From a bacterium 1XD21-70 (GTDB lineage: Bacteria > Bacillota > Clostridia > Lachnospirales > Lachnospiraceae), in the NCBI GenBank assembly GCA_003669055.1, contig RAYB01000026.1, forward strand, positions 1 through 64,000: a DNA stretch of 64,000 nucleotides, written 5' to 3'. Positions 16,817 to 24,752 of the stretch are shown one piece after another; positions within the stretch are counted from its first letter, which is position 1; each line of letters opens with the position of its first letter. The position numbers and the translations under genes were made by a program. The notes beneath the pieces were generated by a model. That model saw only the letters and a program-made list of their open reading frames with translations, did no database searches and was not told the origin of the DNA.

Positions 16817-17467
16817 TTATGTTCTGTCCGCACCAGGCAGACACTCTTCATCCCCGCCCAAGATCAGTTCCTTGGCATATGGCAGCGACCTGACCCAGCC
16901 GCAAAAGTCATGCCATTCGCTTAGCTTATGGTCTTTCCTGGCATAATATATGTTGACCAGGGTCTCATAATTCAAGGTGCAGGTCCGCATCTGGTTATAG
17001 CTGGAAGGCAAAAGCTGGATCAGGTCATACCAGTCCTCCTTGCCCTTGGTCTCCAGATACCGCTTCCTGATCTCCTCCAAGCGAGCCACCACAGTCTCCA
17101 TGAACCTCCTGGTTCCTTCTGTCATCCTGTCGCAGCTGAAATCCTCCATCTCAAATTCTTTCCTGTGGATGCGGTGCATGGTGCTCGTGGAATTTGCCAC
17201 CGTAGCCACCTTGTAAGTATCATATTCCTTCCACCAATACAAGGGCGCCGTAATGTCCACGGACACAAAGATCTGCCGGATAAATTTGCGGTGGTCACTC
17301 CCTGCCCTGCGCAGCCTCCCCGCCAGGTCCAGGTCATTTGGGCCAAGCACATAAAAACCGTCCTCGTCATACCCGCTGTCCATCCGGTTCCAGCTGTTCA
17401 TGGGATTCCTCGCCCCCCGCATGGCATTCTCCAAATTCATCACACTGGTTCGTTCCAATCGTATCAT
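16817..17467 (-). CDS. ThyX-like hypothetical protein
   Basis: The 216-residue protein has no signal or membrane segment. Two stretches look like a distant flavin-dependent thymidylate synthase (ThyX): WWKEYDTYKVATVANSTSTM stands where ThyX has its substrate motif, and QLLPSSYNQMRTCTLNYETL resembles the helix of the active-site floor. The diagnostic RHRxxS of true ThyX is absent, so normal activity is doubtful. The ATG at 17467 (ribosome site gaagggaaag) starts just after the frame leaves implausible sequence. It ends 28 bases before nfnA and is probably on the same transcript. Confidence 0.55.
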   Translation of the reverse strand: MIRLERTSVMNLENAMRGARNPMNSWNRMDSGYDEDGFYVLGPNDLDLAGRLRRAGSDHRKFIRQIFVSVDITAPLYWWKEYDTYKVATVANSTSTMHRIHRKEFEMEDFSCDRMTEGTRRFMETVVARLEEIRKRYLETKGKEDWYDLIQLLPSSYNQMRTCTLNYETLVNIYYARKDHKLSEWHDFCGWVRSLPYAKELILGGDEECLPGADRT

Positions 17468-17530
17468 ACCGCTTTCCCTTCCATCCGCTGCGCGCCCTAT
17501 TGTTCCTGGCGCCTCCACTCCCACGGGAAA

Positions 17531-17592
17531 CGCAAACTCCGCTCCGCTGCGTTTGCGCAGCGAATAGTTTCGCGCTCCGCACTCAACTATTC
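17531..17592. repeat. tandem hairpins upstream of the ThyX-like gene
   Basis: Two perfect inverted repeats stand four bases apart: cgcaaac/gtttgcg (17531-17557) and gaatagtt/aactattc (17562-17592). Both loops contain the sequence gctccgc. The pair starts 63 bases upstream of the ThyX-like start and may lie in its leader or be a copy of a small dispersed element. The rest of 17468-17680 shows nothing else. Confidence 0.55.
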
Positions 17593-17680
17593 TTCATTAT
17601 AGCGAAAGCCAGGAAGTATGGCAAGCCCTAATTCCCAGCCCATAGGTTATTCCCGGTTTTTGCAGGTCCGTCACAGGCTT

Positions 17681-18286
17681 TCACCTGCAGGTCACCCTTG
17701 CGTGTTTCTCGTACATCGGGCCTGGCAGCATCATTTGGTACAGCTTTTTTAACTCTTCTGCCACGTCTGCCCCCCGATGTGCCAAAGGAAGGTACAAAAT
17801 TTCAAAGCTGACCCCAAACAGCCTTGCGCTTACCTGCGTCCGCTCACATCCGGCATTCTCATAAAAGCGGATCCTCCGCCTCCTCATCTCAATTTCTGCC
17901 CCGTCTTCTGCGCTCCCCGGATCCTCGCATTCCAAAAAAAGCCCCTTCTGGTTTTTGTAAAACCGCTTCATTTCCTGCAGGCACCGGCTTCCATAGCCTT
18001 TGCCCCGGCATCCCTCACGTACCGCTAAGTAGTCGAGAAGGACATAGCCCCGCTCCCGGTCCACCACCGAAAATGCATAGGCCGCCATCTGCCCTTCCTC
18101 GTAAAACCCTAAACAGTCATACGCCCCCTGCCTCTCCATGCGGGCAATCATTGCCCACGGCTTCAGTTCGTTTTCCGGGAAATCCCTGCGCATCTGTTTT
18201 TCATAGATTTCTGCGGCCTCGTTGCTTTCCAGCCTTTCCAGCCCCTGCTTTTGGTTCTGCCTTTGATCCTGCTTTTGGTTCTGCAT
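17681..18286 (-). CDS. GNAT-family N-acetyltransferase
   Basis: The product of about 201 residues has the GNAT acetyl-CoA loop in VREGCRGKGYGSRCLQE (the R/Q-x-x-G-x-G/A motif) after a beta strand YVLLDYLAV. The substrate is unknown. The N-terminus is an unusual Gln/Asn/Lys/Arg-rich tract (MQNQKQDQRQNQKQG), made by a short repeated codon pattern and probably disordered. The ATG at 18286 is preceded by aaggaa; an ATG at 18316 would add only a basic stretch. The gene is transcribed away from the membrane protein gene next to it. Confidence 0.75.
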   Translation of the reverse strand: MQNQKQDQRQNQKQGLERLESNEAAEIYEKQMRRDFPENELKPWAMIARMERQGAYDCLGFYEEGQMAAYAFSVVDRERGYVLLDYLAVREGCRGKGYGSRCLQEMKRFYKNQKGLFLECEDPGSAEDGAEIEMRRRRIRFYENAGCERTQVSARLFGVSFEILYLPLAHRGADVAEELKKLYQMMLPGPMYEKHARVTCR

Positions 18287-18337
18287 CCACATTTCCTTCC
18301 TTGTCCTTTTCCTCAAAAAATGGTATACTGACCCATT

Positions 18338-19018
18338 ATGGAAAACTCTATGATTAACCGCCTCTTCTCCCTCCCGGAGAAAGGCACTGACCGTATTTTA
18401 TTTGCCTGCGGCATATTTTTGGCCGCCACGGAACTGTATAAGCAATTGTTCCTGTTTTATTTTATCAACAGCCGGCACTATGACTGGTGGTTTTTCCCCT
18501 TCCAGCTGTGCAGCCTGCCTTTATATCTGTGCCTGATGGTTCCGTTCCTTCCCTCCGGGCGCCTTAAAAAGGCTTTCTGCACCTTTATGCAGGACTACAA
18601 CCTGTTGGGCGGCATTGCTGCACTGGCTGTCCCTGACGGCTTCTGCCACATCCACTGGACCCTAACGCTCCATGGATACCTCTGGCACTGCCTGTTAGTC
18701 CTTATCGGCCTGCTGCTCCTAACAAGCGGCCGTTCCGACCTAAGCCGCCGTGGCTTTACGGACACCATACCCTGGTTTTTTGTGTTTTGCGGCATCGCCA
18801 CTGCAGTCAATGTCCTGGCTCCCGGGCACGGAAGGGCTGACATGTTTTATATCTCCCCCTATGCCCCGAGTTCGCAGCCCGTATTCCATGGCCTTTCCCT
18901 GCGCCTCGGCATCTGGCCTGCAAACCTGCTTTACCTGCTCACCATCCTTGCCGGTGCGGCGCTTATCCATTTTTCAGCCGCAGCAGCGATACATTTAAGG
19001 AGATCCCGCTTGGCATAA
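18338..19018 (+). CDS. YwaF/TIGR02206-family integral membrane protein
   Basis: The 226-residue product has about seven hydrophobic segments and the family signature FPFQLCSLPLYLCLMVPF followed by DYNLLGGIAALAVPDG and a His-rich element (TLTLHGYLWHCLLVL). Members are found in many Firmicutes; their function is unknown. The 3' end overlaps the convergent gene on the minus strand by 24 bases, so neither can have a terminator between them. Confidence 0.8.
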   Translation: MENSMINRLFSLPEKGTDRILFACGIFLAATELYKQLFLFYFINSRHYDWWFFPFQLCSLPLYLCLMVPFLPSGRLKKAFCTFMQDYNLLGGIAALAVPDGFCHIHWTLTLHGYLWHCLLVLIGLLLLTSGRSDLSRRGFTDTIPWFFVFCGIATAVNVLAPGHGRADMFYISPYAPSSQPVFHGLSLRLGIWPANLLYLLTILAGAALIHFSAAAAIHLRRSRLA

Positions 19019-19432
19019 AGCCCGTTCTATCAGCGCCCCTGCCTGCAGCGCCCGCCTGATGATATACTCATATTCCGGCTCCATCCGGGCGTCTTCCTCA
19101 AGGAGGAATTCCTTCCCATCCAAAAAGGCATTGGACAGCCGGAACACATAGTATTCCCCTCCGGCGCATTCCCCGGCCAGGATTTCCCCCTGCATCCTCA
19201 TCTCCCTGGTATCGCGTTCCTTCCCAAGGGCCATCTCCGTCAAGACCTCAAGCATAACTGCAAAATGCACCTCGTCCCATGCGGACAGATACATACATTT
19301 GCACAGCCCCCCGCTAAAAAACGGGTAATCCCCATAGCAATCCAGCAATTCTTTAAACCGCGTCCGGTGCCCCGAATCCTCAAACATCCGCCCTTCATCC
19401 AGCAGCGAAATACATCTCTCCTTAAAATTCAT
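18995..19432 (-). CDS. hypothetical acidic protein coupled to a MATE gene
   Basis: The 145-residue soluble protein begins MNFKERCISLLDEGRMFEDS and is rich in Glu, Cys and aromatic residues (GGLCKCMYLSAWDEVHF). I recognise no family. The ATG at 19432 overlaps the stop of the MATE gene by 4 bases (ATGA), so it is translated with that exporter. A longer in-frame start at 19681 only reads through the MATE gene in another frame. A role in regulating or helping the exporter is possible, but nothing in the sequence shows it. Confidence 0.6.
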   Translation of the reverse strand: MNFKERCISLLDEGRMFEDSGHRTRFKELLDCYGDYPFFSGGLCKCMYLSAWDEVHFAVMLEVLTEMALGKERDTREMRMQGEILAGECAGGEYYVFRLSNAFLDGKEFLLEEDARMEPEYEYIIRRALQAGALIERALCQAGSP

Positions 19433-20799
19433 GCCTTCTCCCCCTCTTTCCTGGCAATCCGCCGCCGAACCCCCACATAGCAGGCCGAATGTGCCAAAAA
19501 CGTAATCGCCCAGGAAACCGGATAAGAAATATACAAGGAGGACAGGGTATGGCTGACGGCAAAGACCGTAAAAATCCACACCACACGGAACGCACAGGCT
19601 CCTGTCAATGATACAAACATCGGCAGCAGGGAACATCCGATCCCCCTCAGCGCGCCTACCATGACCTCCATCATCCCGCACAAAAAATACGGCCCGCAGA
19701 CCAGGCGCAGCCGGTCCATCCCATATTGGATCACCTGCGCATCATCCGCAGAATATATTCCCAAAAGCTGCGGGCCTGCCATCACTGCCCCAATCCCCAT
19801 CACAAGCCCTATCACAATCACGATTCCCTGGCAATACCATTCGATCTTGGTCATCCGTTTAAAATTTTTGGCGCCGAAATTCTGGCTGGTAAAGCTTAGT
19901 GCGGTCTGGTAGACCGCGTTCATGGATGTGTATACAAACCCTTCAATATTGGCCGCAGCCGTATTGCCTGCCATTGCCACGGGACCAAAAGAGTTGACCG
20001 ATGACTGGATCAGCACATTGGATATGGAAAAAATAGTGCCCTGCAGCCCTGCGGGAAGCCCGATCCTGGCAATCGCCGCCACCTTGGCCTTCACCAGCCT
20101 TAAACGGCTTAAGTATAGCCGGTATGGCGCCTCGGAAACCATCAGGCAGCGGAGGATCAATGCTGCTGAGATACATTGGGACGCCACCGTGGCCAAGGCC
20201 ACCCCAGCCACCCCCATGTGGAGGCGGATTACAAAAAACAGGTTTAACGCTACGTTGACAATCCCGGCCAAAAGCAGATAATACAGCGGCCTGCGGGTAT
20301 CCCCCACTGCCCTTAAGACGGCACTCCCGAAATTGTAAACCAGGGTTGCCGGCATCCCCACAAAAAAGATCTGCATATAAAGCACTGCCAGGGAAAGCAC
20401 ATCCTTTGGAGTCCCCATCAGCTTAAGCAGCGGGTTTGCCAATGCGATCCCCACAGCGATCAGCAGCACGCCCCCGATCACTGCCAGCATCATAGCCGTG
20501 TGCACCGTATCCTCCAGGTCCTTCTGCCTGTGCGCCCCGAAATACTGGGCAACCAGCACATTCGCCCCCACCGAGAGCCCGATGAACACGTTGACCAGCA
20601 AATTGATGAGCGAACTGGTAGACCCCACCGCTGCTAAGGACTCTTTTCCTGCATACCGCCCTACCACAACGATATCCGCCGCATTAAACAGCAGCTGGAG
20701 AATCCCTGACAAGATCAGCGGAATTGCAAACACCACCAGCTTGGAAAAGAGGGGCCCGCTGCACATATCTATCTCATAACCCTTTTTTTGCGACTCCAT
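19429..20799 (-). CDS. MATE-family efflux transporter
   Basis: The 456-residue product has the MATE pattern: FAIPLILSGILQLLFNAADIVVVGRYAG at the start and VNVALNLFFVIRLHMGVAGVA between halves. The start at 20799 follows agaggtgataaa. It differs from the two other MATE proteins here and belongs to the group with the ADIVVVG motif common in Clostridia. It is followed by a coupled hypothetical gene and preceded at 33 bases by the purine permease gene. Confidence 0.9.
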   Translation of the reverse strand: MESQKKGYEIDMCSGPLFSKLVVFAIPLILSGILQLLFNAADIVVVGRYAGKESLAAVGSTSSLINLLVNVFIGLSVGANVLVAQYFGAHRQKDLEDTVHTAMMLAVIGGVLLIAVGIALANPLLKLMGTPKDVLSLAVLYMQIFFVGMPATLVYNFGSAVLRAVGDTRRPLYYLLLAGIVNVALNLFFVIRLHMGVAGVALATVASQCISAALILRCLMVSEAPYRLYLSRLRLVKAKVAAIARIGLPAGLQGTIFSISNVLIQSSVNSFGPVAMAGNTAAANIEGFVYTSMNAVYQTALSFTSQNFGAKNFKRMTKIEWYCQGIVIVIGLVMGIGAVMAGPQLLGIYSADDAQVIQYGMDRLRLVCGPYFLCGMMEVMVGALRGIGCSLLPMFVSLTGACAFRVVWIFTVFAVSHTLSSLYISYPVSWAITFLAHSACYVGVRRRIARKEGEKA

Positions 20800-20832
20800 T
20801 TTATCACCTCTGTATTTACGGTTTTTCGGCAT

Positions 20833-22206
20833 TTAAAGCATGATATATTTAACCACAAACAGGACGGCCAGGACATACATCAGCGGGCTGATTTTCTTCT
20901 TTGGAGAATTCCCCGCCGCCAGGTTCACCACCACGTATGAAATCACCCCCATGGCAATCCCCTCGGAAATGCTGTACATAAACGGCATGGCAATAATGGC
21001 AATGTAAGCCGGGATTGCCTCGGTATAATCCTCAAAATCAATTTTGGTGATGGAGGTCATCATCAAAAAACCTACTACCACAAGAGCCGGTGCCGTCGCA
21101 AAGGACGGGATCGCCAAAAAAATCGGGGACAGGAACAAAGAAAGCCCGAACAAGGCAGCAGCCGTCACCGCGGTAAGCCCCGTCCTTCCGCCCTCTGCCA
21201 CGCCGGAGGCGCTCTCCACAAACGTAGTCGTGGTAGAAGTCCCCAAAACCGCGCCGACCGATGTCCCGACCGCATCTGCCATCAATGCCCCGCGGATGCC
21301 GGGAAGCCTGCCGTCCTTATCCAGCATGTCCGCCTTGGAGGCCACGCCAATCAAGGTCCCCAGCGTGTCAAACAGATCCACGAACAGAAAAGCGAACATG
21401 ACCACAAAGAAATCCAGGGTAAGGACTCCCTTAAAATCCATCTGCATCAAAGTCGGCGCCAGGCTGGGAACCGAAATGCCGTTGGAAAAATCGGGCAGCA
21501 GGCTAAAACACCCCAGATCCGGGTTTATTTTGTAAAGCCCGGCAGCCTGGCACAAAATCCCCAGCACCCAGGTAATTAAAATCCCCCAAAGGATGTTCCC
21601 CTTCACTTTTTTAATAAGAAGGATCCCCGTAATCAGGATGCCGAGCAATGCCAGCAAAACCGTAATCCCCTCGCTGAAAAAAATCCCGCTGTCCACAGAT
21701 CCCTTAAAGGAGTAAAGCGATACCAGGGTGGCGCTGTCCACCACGATTTTTGCATTCTGCATGCCGATAAAGGCAATAAAAATGCCGATGCCCACAGAAA
21801 CCGCATGCTTTAGGTTCATAGGGATCGCATTAAAAATGGCTTCCCGCACATTGGTCAGGGAGAGGATAATAAAGATGATCCCTTCAATAAAAACCGCCGC
21901 CAGAGCCGTCTGCCAGGAATAGCCCATCTGCAGCACCACGGTGTAGGCAAAATAGACATTAAGCCCCATGCCGGGCGCCAGGACAAACGGATAGTTGGCA
22001 AAGGCCGCCATCAAAAGCGTCGCTATCAAAGATGCCAGCGCCGTTGCCGTAAACACTGCCCCGCTGTCCATCCCCGCAGCCCCCAGGATATTCGGGTTGA
22101 CTGCCAGGATATAGGCCATCGTCATAAAAGTTGTGATTCCGGCAAGGATCTCTGTCTTTACATCCGTATTCCTTTCTTTCAGGTGAAACATCTTTTCCAT
22201 ATTCAT
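20833..22206 (-). CDS. NCS2-family purine permease (guanine/hypoxanthine type)
   Basis: The 457-residue transporter begins MNMEKMFHLKERNTDVKTEI, which is the typical opening of PbuG/AzgA-like proteins, and has 12-14 membrane segments with conserved TFMTMAYILAVNPNILG and GTSTTTTFVESASGVAEGGRTGL. It should import hypoxanthine, guanine or adenine with protons. The start has aaaggggataaaagc before it. No purine riboswitch is visible in the 78 bases upstream. Confidence 0.9.
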   Translation of the reverse strand: MNMEKMFHLKERNTDVKTEILAGITTFMTMAYILAVNPNILGAAGMDSGAVFTATALASLIATLLMAAFANYPFVLAPGMGLNVYFAYTVVLQMGYSWQTALAAVFIEGIIFIILSLTNVREAIFNAIPMNLKHAVSVGIGIFIAFIGMQNAKIVVDSATLVSLYSFKGSVDSGIFFSEGITVLLALLGILITGILLIKKVKGNILWGILITWVLGILCQAAGLYKINPDLGCFSLLPDFSNGISVPSLAPTLMQMDFKGVLTLDFFVVMFAFLFVDLFDTLGTLIGVASKADMLDKDGRLPGIRGALMADAVGTSVGAVLGTSTTTTFVESASGVAEGGRTGLTAVTAAALFGLSLFLSPIFLAIPSFATAPALVVVGFLMMTSITKIDFEDYTEAIPAYIAIIAMPFMYSISEGIAMGVISYVVVNLAAGNSPKKKISPLMYVLAVLFVVKYIML

Positions 22207-22284
22207 GCTTTTATCCCCTTTCTGTTGCCTCACAATGTGTTGTCTTGCAGTGCATCTATGTTTACGGAAATATTCCCGCACCCA

Positions 22285-22536
22285 TCATATATACCGGTAA
22301 ACCAACAGCGCCGCTGCCACCCCAAAAATACCTGCCATCGAAATCCTTATAGAAAGGCCGAACGTAATGACCAGAACCCCCAAGTTCAGGACTAACGGTT
22401 CATCCAGCCCGAAAGACTGCCCGAAATTCAGCCATGACAGCCACGCAACCCCTTCCGCCAGGCTTCCCAAAAAGCCTCCCAGCACAATGCCTGCCAATAA
22501 AAGAAGCAGCAAAATCCAAAAATTCCTGTTGCCCAT
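22285..22536 (-). CDS. DUF4321 small membrane protein
   Basis: The 83-residue protein begins MGNRNFWILLLLLLAGIVLG and has two membrane segments with a loop ending LVLNLGVLVITFGLSIRI. This is the DUF4321 pattern, found in most Clostridia often near maf/mreB or cell-shape genes; function unknown. aaaaggggagacgaga stands before the ATG. Confidence 0.82.
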   Translation of the reverse strand: MGNRNFWILLLLLLAGIVLGGFLGSLAEGVAWLSWLNFGQSFGLDEPLVLNLGVLVITFGLSIRISMAGIFGVAAALLVYRYI

Positions 22537-22625
22537 TTCTCGTCTCCCCTTTTTAAAACTCCCTCCATTCTACCACCAGTTTTTAAAAAATACTACTGAT
22601 ATTCTACTATGAACTGCCAAAAAGA

Positions 22626-23165
22626 TCAACCCGCCCCCCTGCCTGCTGCCTTTTCTGCCAAAATCCGGTAGCATTCCGACAGCCTTTCCTCCGTCATCCG
22701 GCAATTGGCCGGGCTGGTGGACGGCAATGCTATGCAGGGGCGGCGGCAAACCGGTTCACAGTACTTCCTATAGAGCGCTGCCGCCTTCGCCCCCGTGGTA
22801 AAAACCGCCTGGATGTCGGCATGCTTTAAAATCACATCCATGTCGTTTGCCACCGGATCCCGGATGCTCCCATCCTCTGCCCCCTGGATCAGGCAGCTTG
22901 CCAGCACATCCCACAAGGCCATGTGGTTGCGCAAAGCGAATGCCTTCCTCGCCTCAGCCGTCAGCGGCTCCTCCTCGCCGAACACACCGGACACCACCTT
23001 CCAGAACCGATTCCTCGGATGCCCATAATAAAAGCCCTGTTCCCTGGATTTGGGGGACGGGATCGTCCCCAGCACCAGGATACGGCTGTCCTTGTCAAAC
23101 AGAGGCCCGAATTCATGGACTACCCGCTCCGCCTTATTTTTCCTTTTTTCCGCTTTCTCCCTCCC
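22626..23165 (-). CDS. DNA-deoxyinosine glycosylase (uracil-DNA glycosylase superfamily)
   Basis: The 179-residue protein removes hypoxanthine (deaminated adenine) from DNA to start base-excision repair. The family motif RILVLGTIPSPKSREQGFYY followed by HPRNRFWKV is the UDG-like glycine loop and active site; SPANCRMTEERLSECY near the end is the second motif. The ATG at 23165 is preferred; the longer frame from 23222 adds a Gly/Arg-rich stretch unlike the family. Confidence 0.85.
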   Translation of the reverse strand, partial: GREKAEKRKNKAERVVHEFGPLFDKDSRILVLGTIPSPKSREQGFYYGHPRNRFWKVVSGVFGEEEPLTAEARKAFALRNHMALWDVLASCLIQGAEDGSIRDPVANDMDVILKHADIQAVFTTGAKAAALYRKYCEPVCRRPCIALPSTSPANCRMTEERLSECYRILAEKAAGRGAG

Positions 23166-23303
23166 CATCCCTTCTCTCCCTTCCCGCAAAGCGCCCTGCT
23201 GCCCGCCCCGGCGCCAAACCACAAAATGTAGGCATTATAAATAAGCCATAACCTCATGTTATCCTATTTGCAGGTTTCCGGCAACCATTATTTTTTAATT
23301 GGC

Positions 23304-23332
23304 TGGACACTGCCGCCATTTCCTTCTATAAT
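23304..23332 (+). promoter_or_regulatory. promoter of the C_GCAxxG protein gene
   Basis: TGGACA (23304-23309), 17-base spacer, TATAAT (23327-23332), 40 bases before the ATG. Confidence 0.65.
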
Positions 23333-23371
23333 AATTTATTGCAGCCAGCAAAACCATCAAAGGAGAACTTC

Positions 23372-23821
23372 ATGAAAAACCACAAAGAATTGGCAAAATC
23401 TTATTTTCTCGAAGGCTACAACTGTGCCCAGTCGGTTGTCCTGGCCTTCCATGAGGAATTGGGCTTAGACAAAGAAACCGCTGCCCGCCTCGCTTCCGCT
23501 TTCGGCGGCGGCATGGGACGCCTGCGGGAGGTCTGCGGCACGGTCAGCGGGATGTCCCTCGTCCTGGGGCTTCTGCACGGCTACAGCGACCCCAAAGACC
23601 TGGAGGGAAAAAAAGCGCTCTACTCCCAAATGCAGCAGCTTGCCCACACCTTCCGGGATCATAACGGCAGCATCGTCTGCCGGGAACTTTTGGGCCTCGG
23701 CCACCACTCGGACGGGCCGGCTCCTTTGGCCCGTACTCCCGAATACTACAAAAAACGCCCCTGTGCTGACCTGGCAGCTGACGCCGCCGGAATCCTGGAG
23801 CAGTTTTTGGGGGGGATTTAA
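23372..23821 (+). CDS. C_GCAxxG_C_C family redox-type protein
   Basis: The 149-residue cytosolic protein has the family cysteine set: GYNCAQSVVLAF, the GGGMGRLREVCGTVSG segment that names the family, then a Cys in IVCRELLG and one near the C-terminus (KKRPCADL). Such proteins may bind a metal or Fe-S cluster and are common in anaerobes, but their reaction is unknown. The start at 23372 follows aaaggagaacttc; an ATG at 23339 lies too close to the promoter. Confidence 0.82.
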   Translation: MKNHKELAKSYFLEGYNCAQSVVLAFHEELGLDKETAARLASAFGGGMGRLREVCGTVSGMSLVLGLLHGYSDPKDLEGKKALYSQMQQLAHTFRDHNGSIVCRELLGLGHHSDGPAPLARTPEYYKKRPCADLAADAAGILEQFLGGI

Positions 23822-23966
23822 CCCCCCTGTTTTTATGCCATATTTCTTATTTCCTATTAAAATACCGTTTAACCGCGGCGCGAGGCGCCATTCCTTTCAC
23901 CCCATTCGCCGAAATCCCTGAAATTTTTCTTAATTTTTACCGTAAAACAATATTAATTTATCGTTT

Positions 23967-24010
23967 ATCAATAAAAATATATTGATTTAAGATATCAGCC
24001 GTGATATACT
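23967..24010 (+). promoter_or_regulatory. promoter with overlapping palindrome, DUF2975 operon
   Basis: TTGATT (23982-23987), 17-base spacer, TATACT (24005-24010). A perfect inverted repeat atcaat-8-attgat (23967-23986) covers the -35 element and could be bound by the XRE-type regulator encoded in the operon. The 24011-24073 leader ends in a strong ribosome site; 23822-23966 shows no gene. Confidence 0.7.
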
Positions 24011-24073
24011 CCCCATGAAAAGAACCCGTGGGGCCGAACCCATCGGGAAACCATTGACCCAAAGGAGTATATC

Positions 24074-24523
24074 ATGAAAAATCCGTCTCTTGTCCTCTTT
24101 ACCAAGCGGCTGCTGGATCTGATGTTTTATATCGGCATCCTGCTTACGCTGTCCATCCCGTTCCTCTTTCGGTGGGTAGGCCGTTTCCTGGAAAGCTTTC
24201 GGCGCTATTACCTGCCGCAGACCATCCTTTACATGCTTTCCGGGGTGCTCTGCCTGCTGATCGTGTGGGAACTGCGCCGGATGTTCTCCACCGTCTTAGC
24301 GGACAATGCTTTTGTGGCGGAAAACGCCCATTCCTTAAAACGCATGGGCAAATGTTCCTTTTTCATTGCCTTGCTCTCCCTGATCCGTATTTTCTATGCA
24401 CCCACACCGGCCACGGTGGTGATCATCCTTGTATTCGCCATCGCCGGGCTGTTTTGCATCGTGCTATGCCAGGTATTTGAAAAGGCCGTCCAATATAAAG
24501 AAGAAAATGACCTGACTATCTAA
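24074..24523 (+). CDS. DUF2975 membrane protein
   Basis: The 149-residue product has four membrane segments (FYIGILLTLSIPFLFRWVG; QTILYMLSGVLCLLIVW; CSFFIALLSLIRIFYA; VVIILVFAIAGLFCIVLC). The central ALAENAFVAENAHSLKRMG-like element (here TVLADNAFVAENAHSLKRMG) is the hallmark of DUF2975, which in Firmicutes almost always precedes a small XRE regulator as here. It may act as a membrane partner that holds or senses for the regulator, but this is inference. Confidence 0.82.
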   Translation: MKNPSLVLFTKRLLDLMFYIGILLTLSIPFLFRWVGRFLESFRRYYLPQTILYMLSGVLCLLIVWELRRMFSTVLADNAFVAENAHSLKRMGKCSFFIALLSLIRIFYAPTPATVVIILVFAIAGLFCIVLCQVFEKAVQYKEENDLTI

Positions 24524-24533
24524 GGAGGCAGCA

Positions 24534-24752
24534 ATGGCAATCATCATCAACCTAGACGTGGTCATGGCACAGCAGAAAATCGGGCTTACGGAACTTTCCC
24601 AGAAGGTCGATATCACCATGGCCAACTTATCCATCTTAAAAAACAACAAGGCTAAGGCAATCCGCTTTTCCACCCTGGAAGCAATCTGCAGTGCGCTCAA
24701 CTGCCAGCCGGGGGACATCATCACCTATGTGCGCAAGGAGGAAGAAAAATGA
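24534..24752 (+). CDS. small XRE/Cro-type HTH regulator (YozG-like)
   Basis: The 72-residue protein is one HTH domain: MAIIINLDVVMAQQKIGLTE, helix-turn-helix around KVDITMANLSILKNNKAKAIR, and STLEAICSALNCQPGDIITY. These minimal regulators pair with DUF2975 genes. The start lies 10 bases after the upstream stop with aaggaggcagca before it; its end overlaps the next start by 4 bases. It probably controls its own operon through the palindrome at 23967-23986. Confidence 0.88.
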   Translation: MAIIINLDVVMAQQKIGLTELSQKVDITMANLSILKNNKAKAIRFSTLEAICSALNCQPGDIITYVRKEEEK

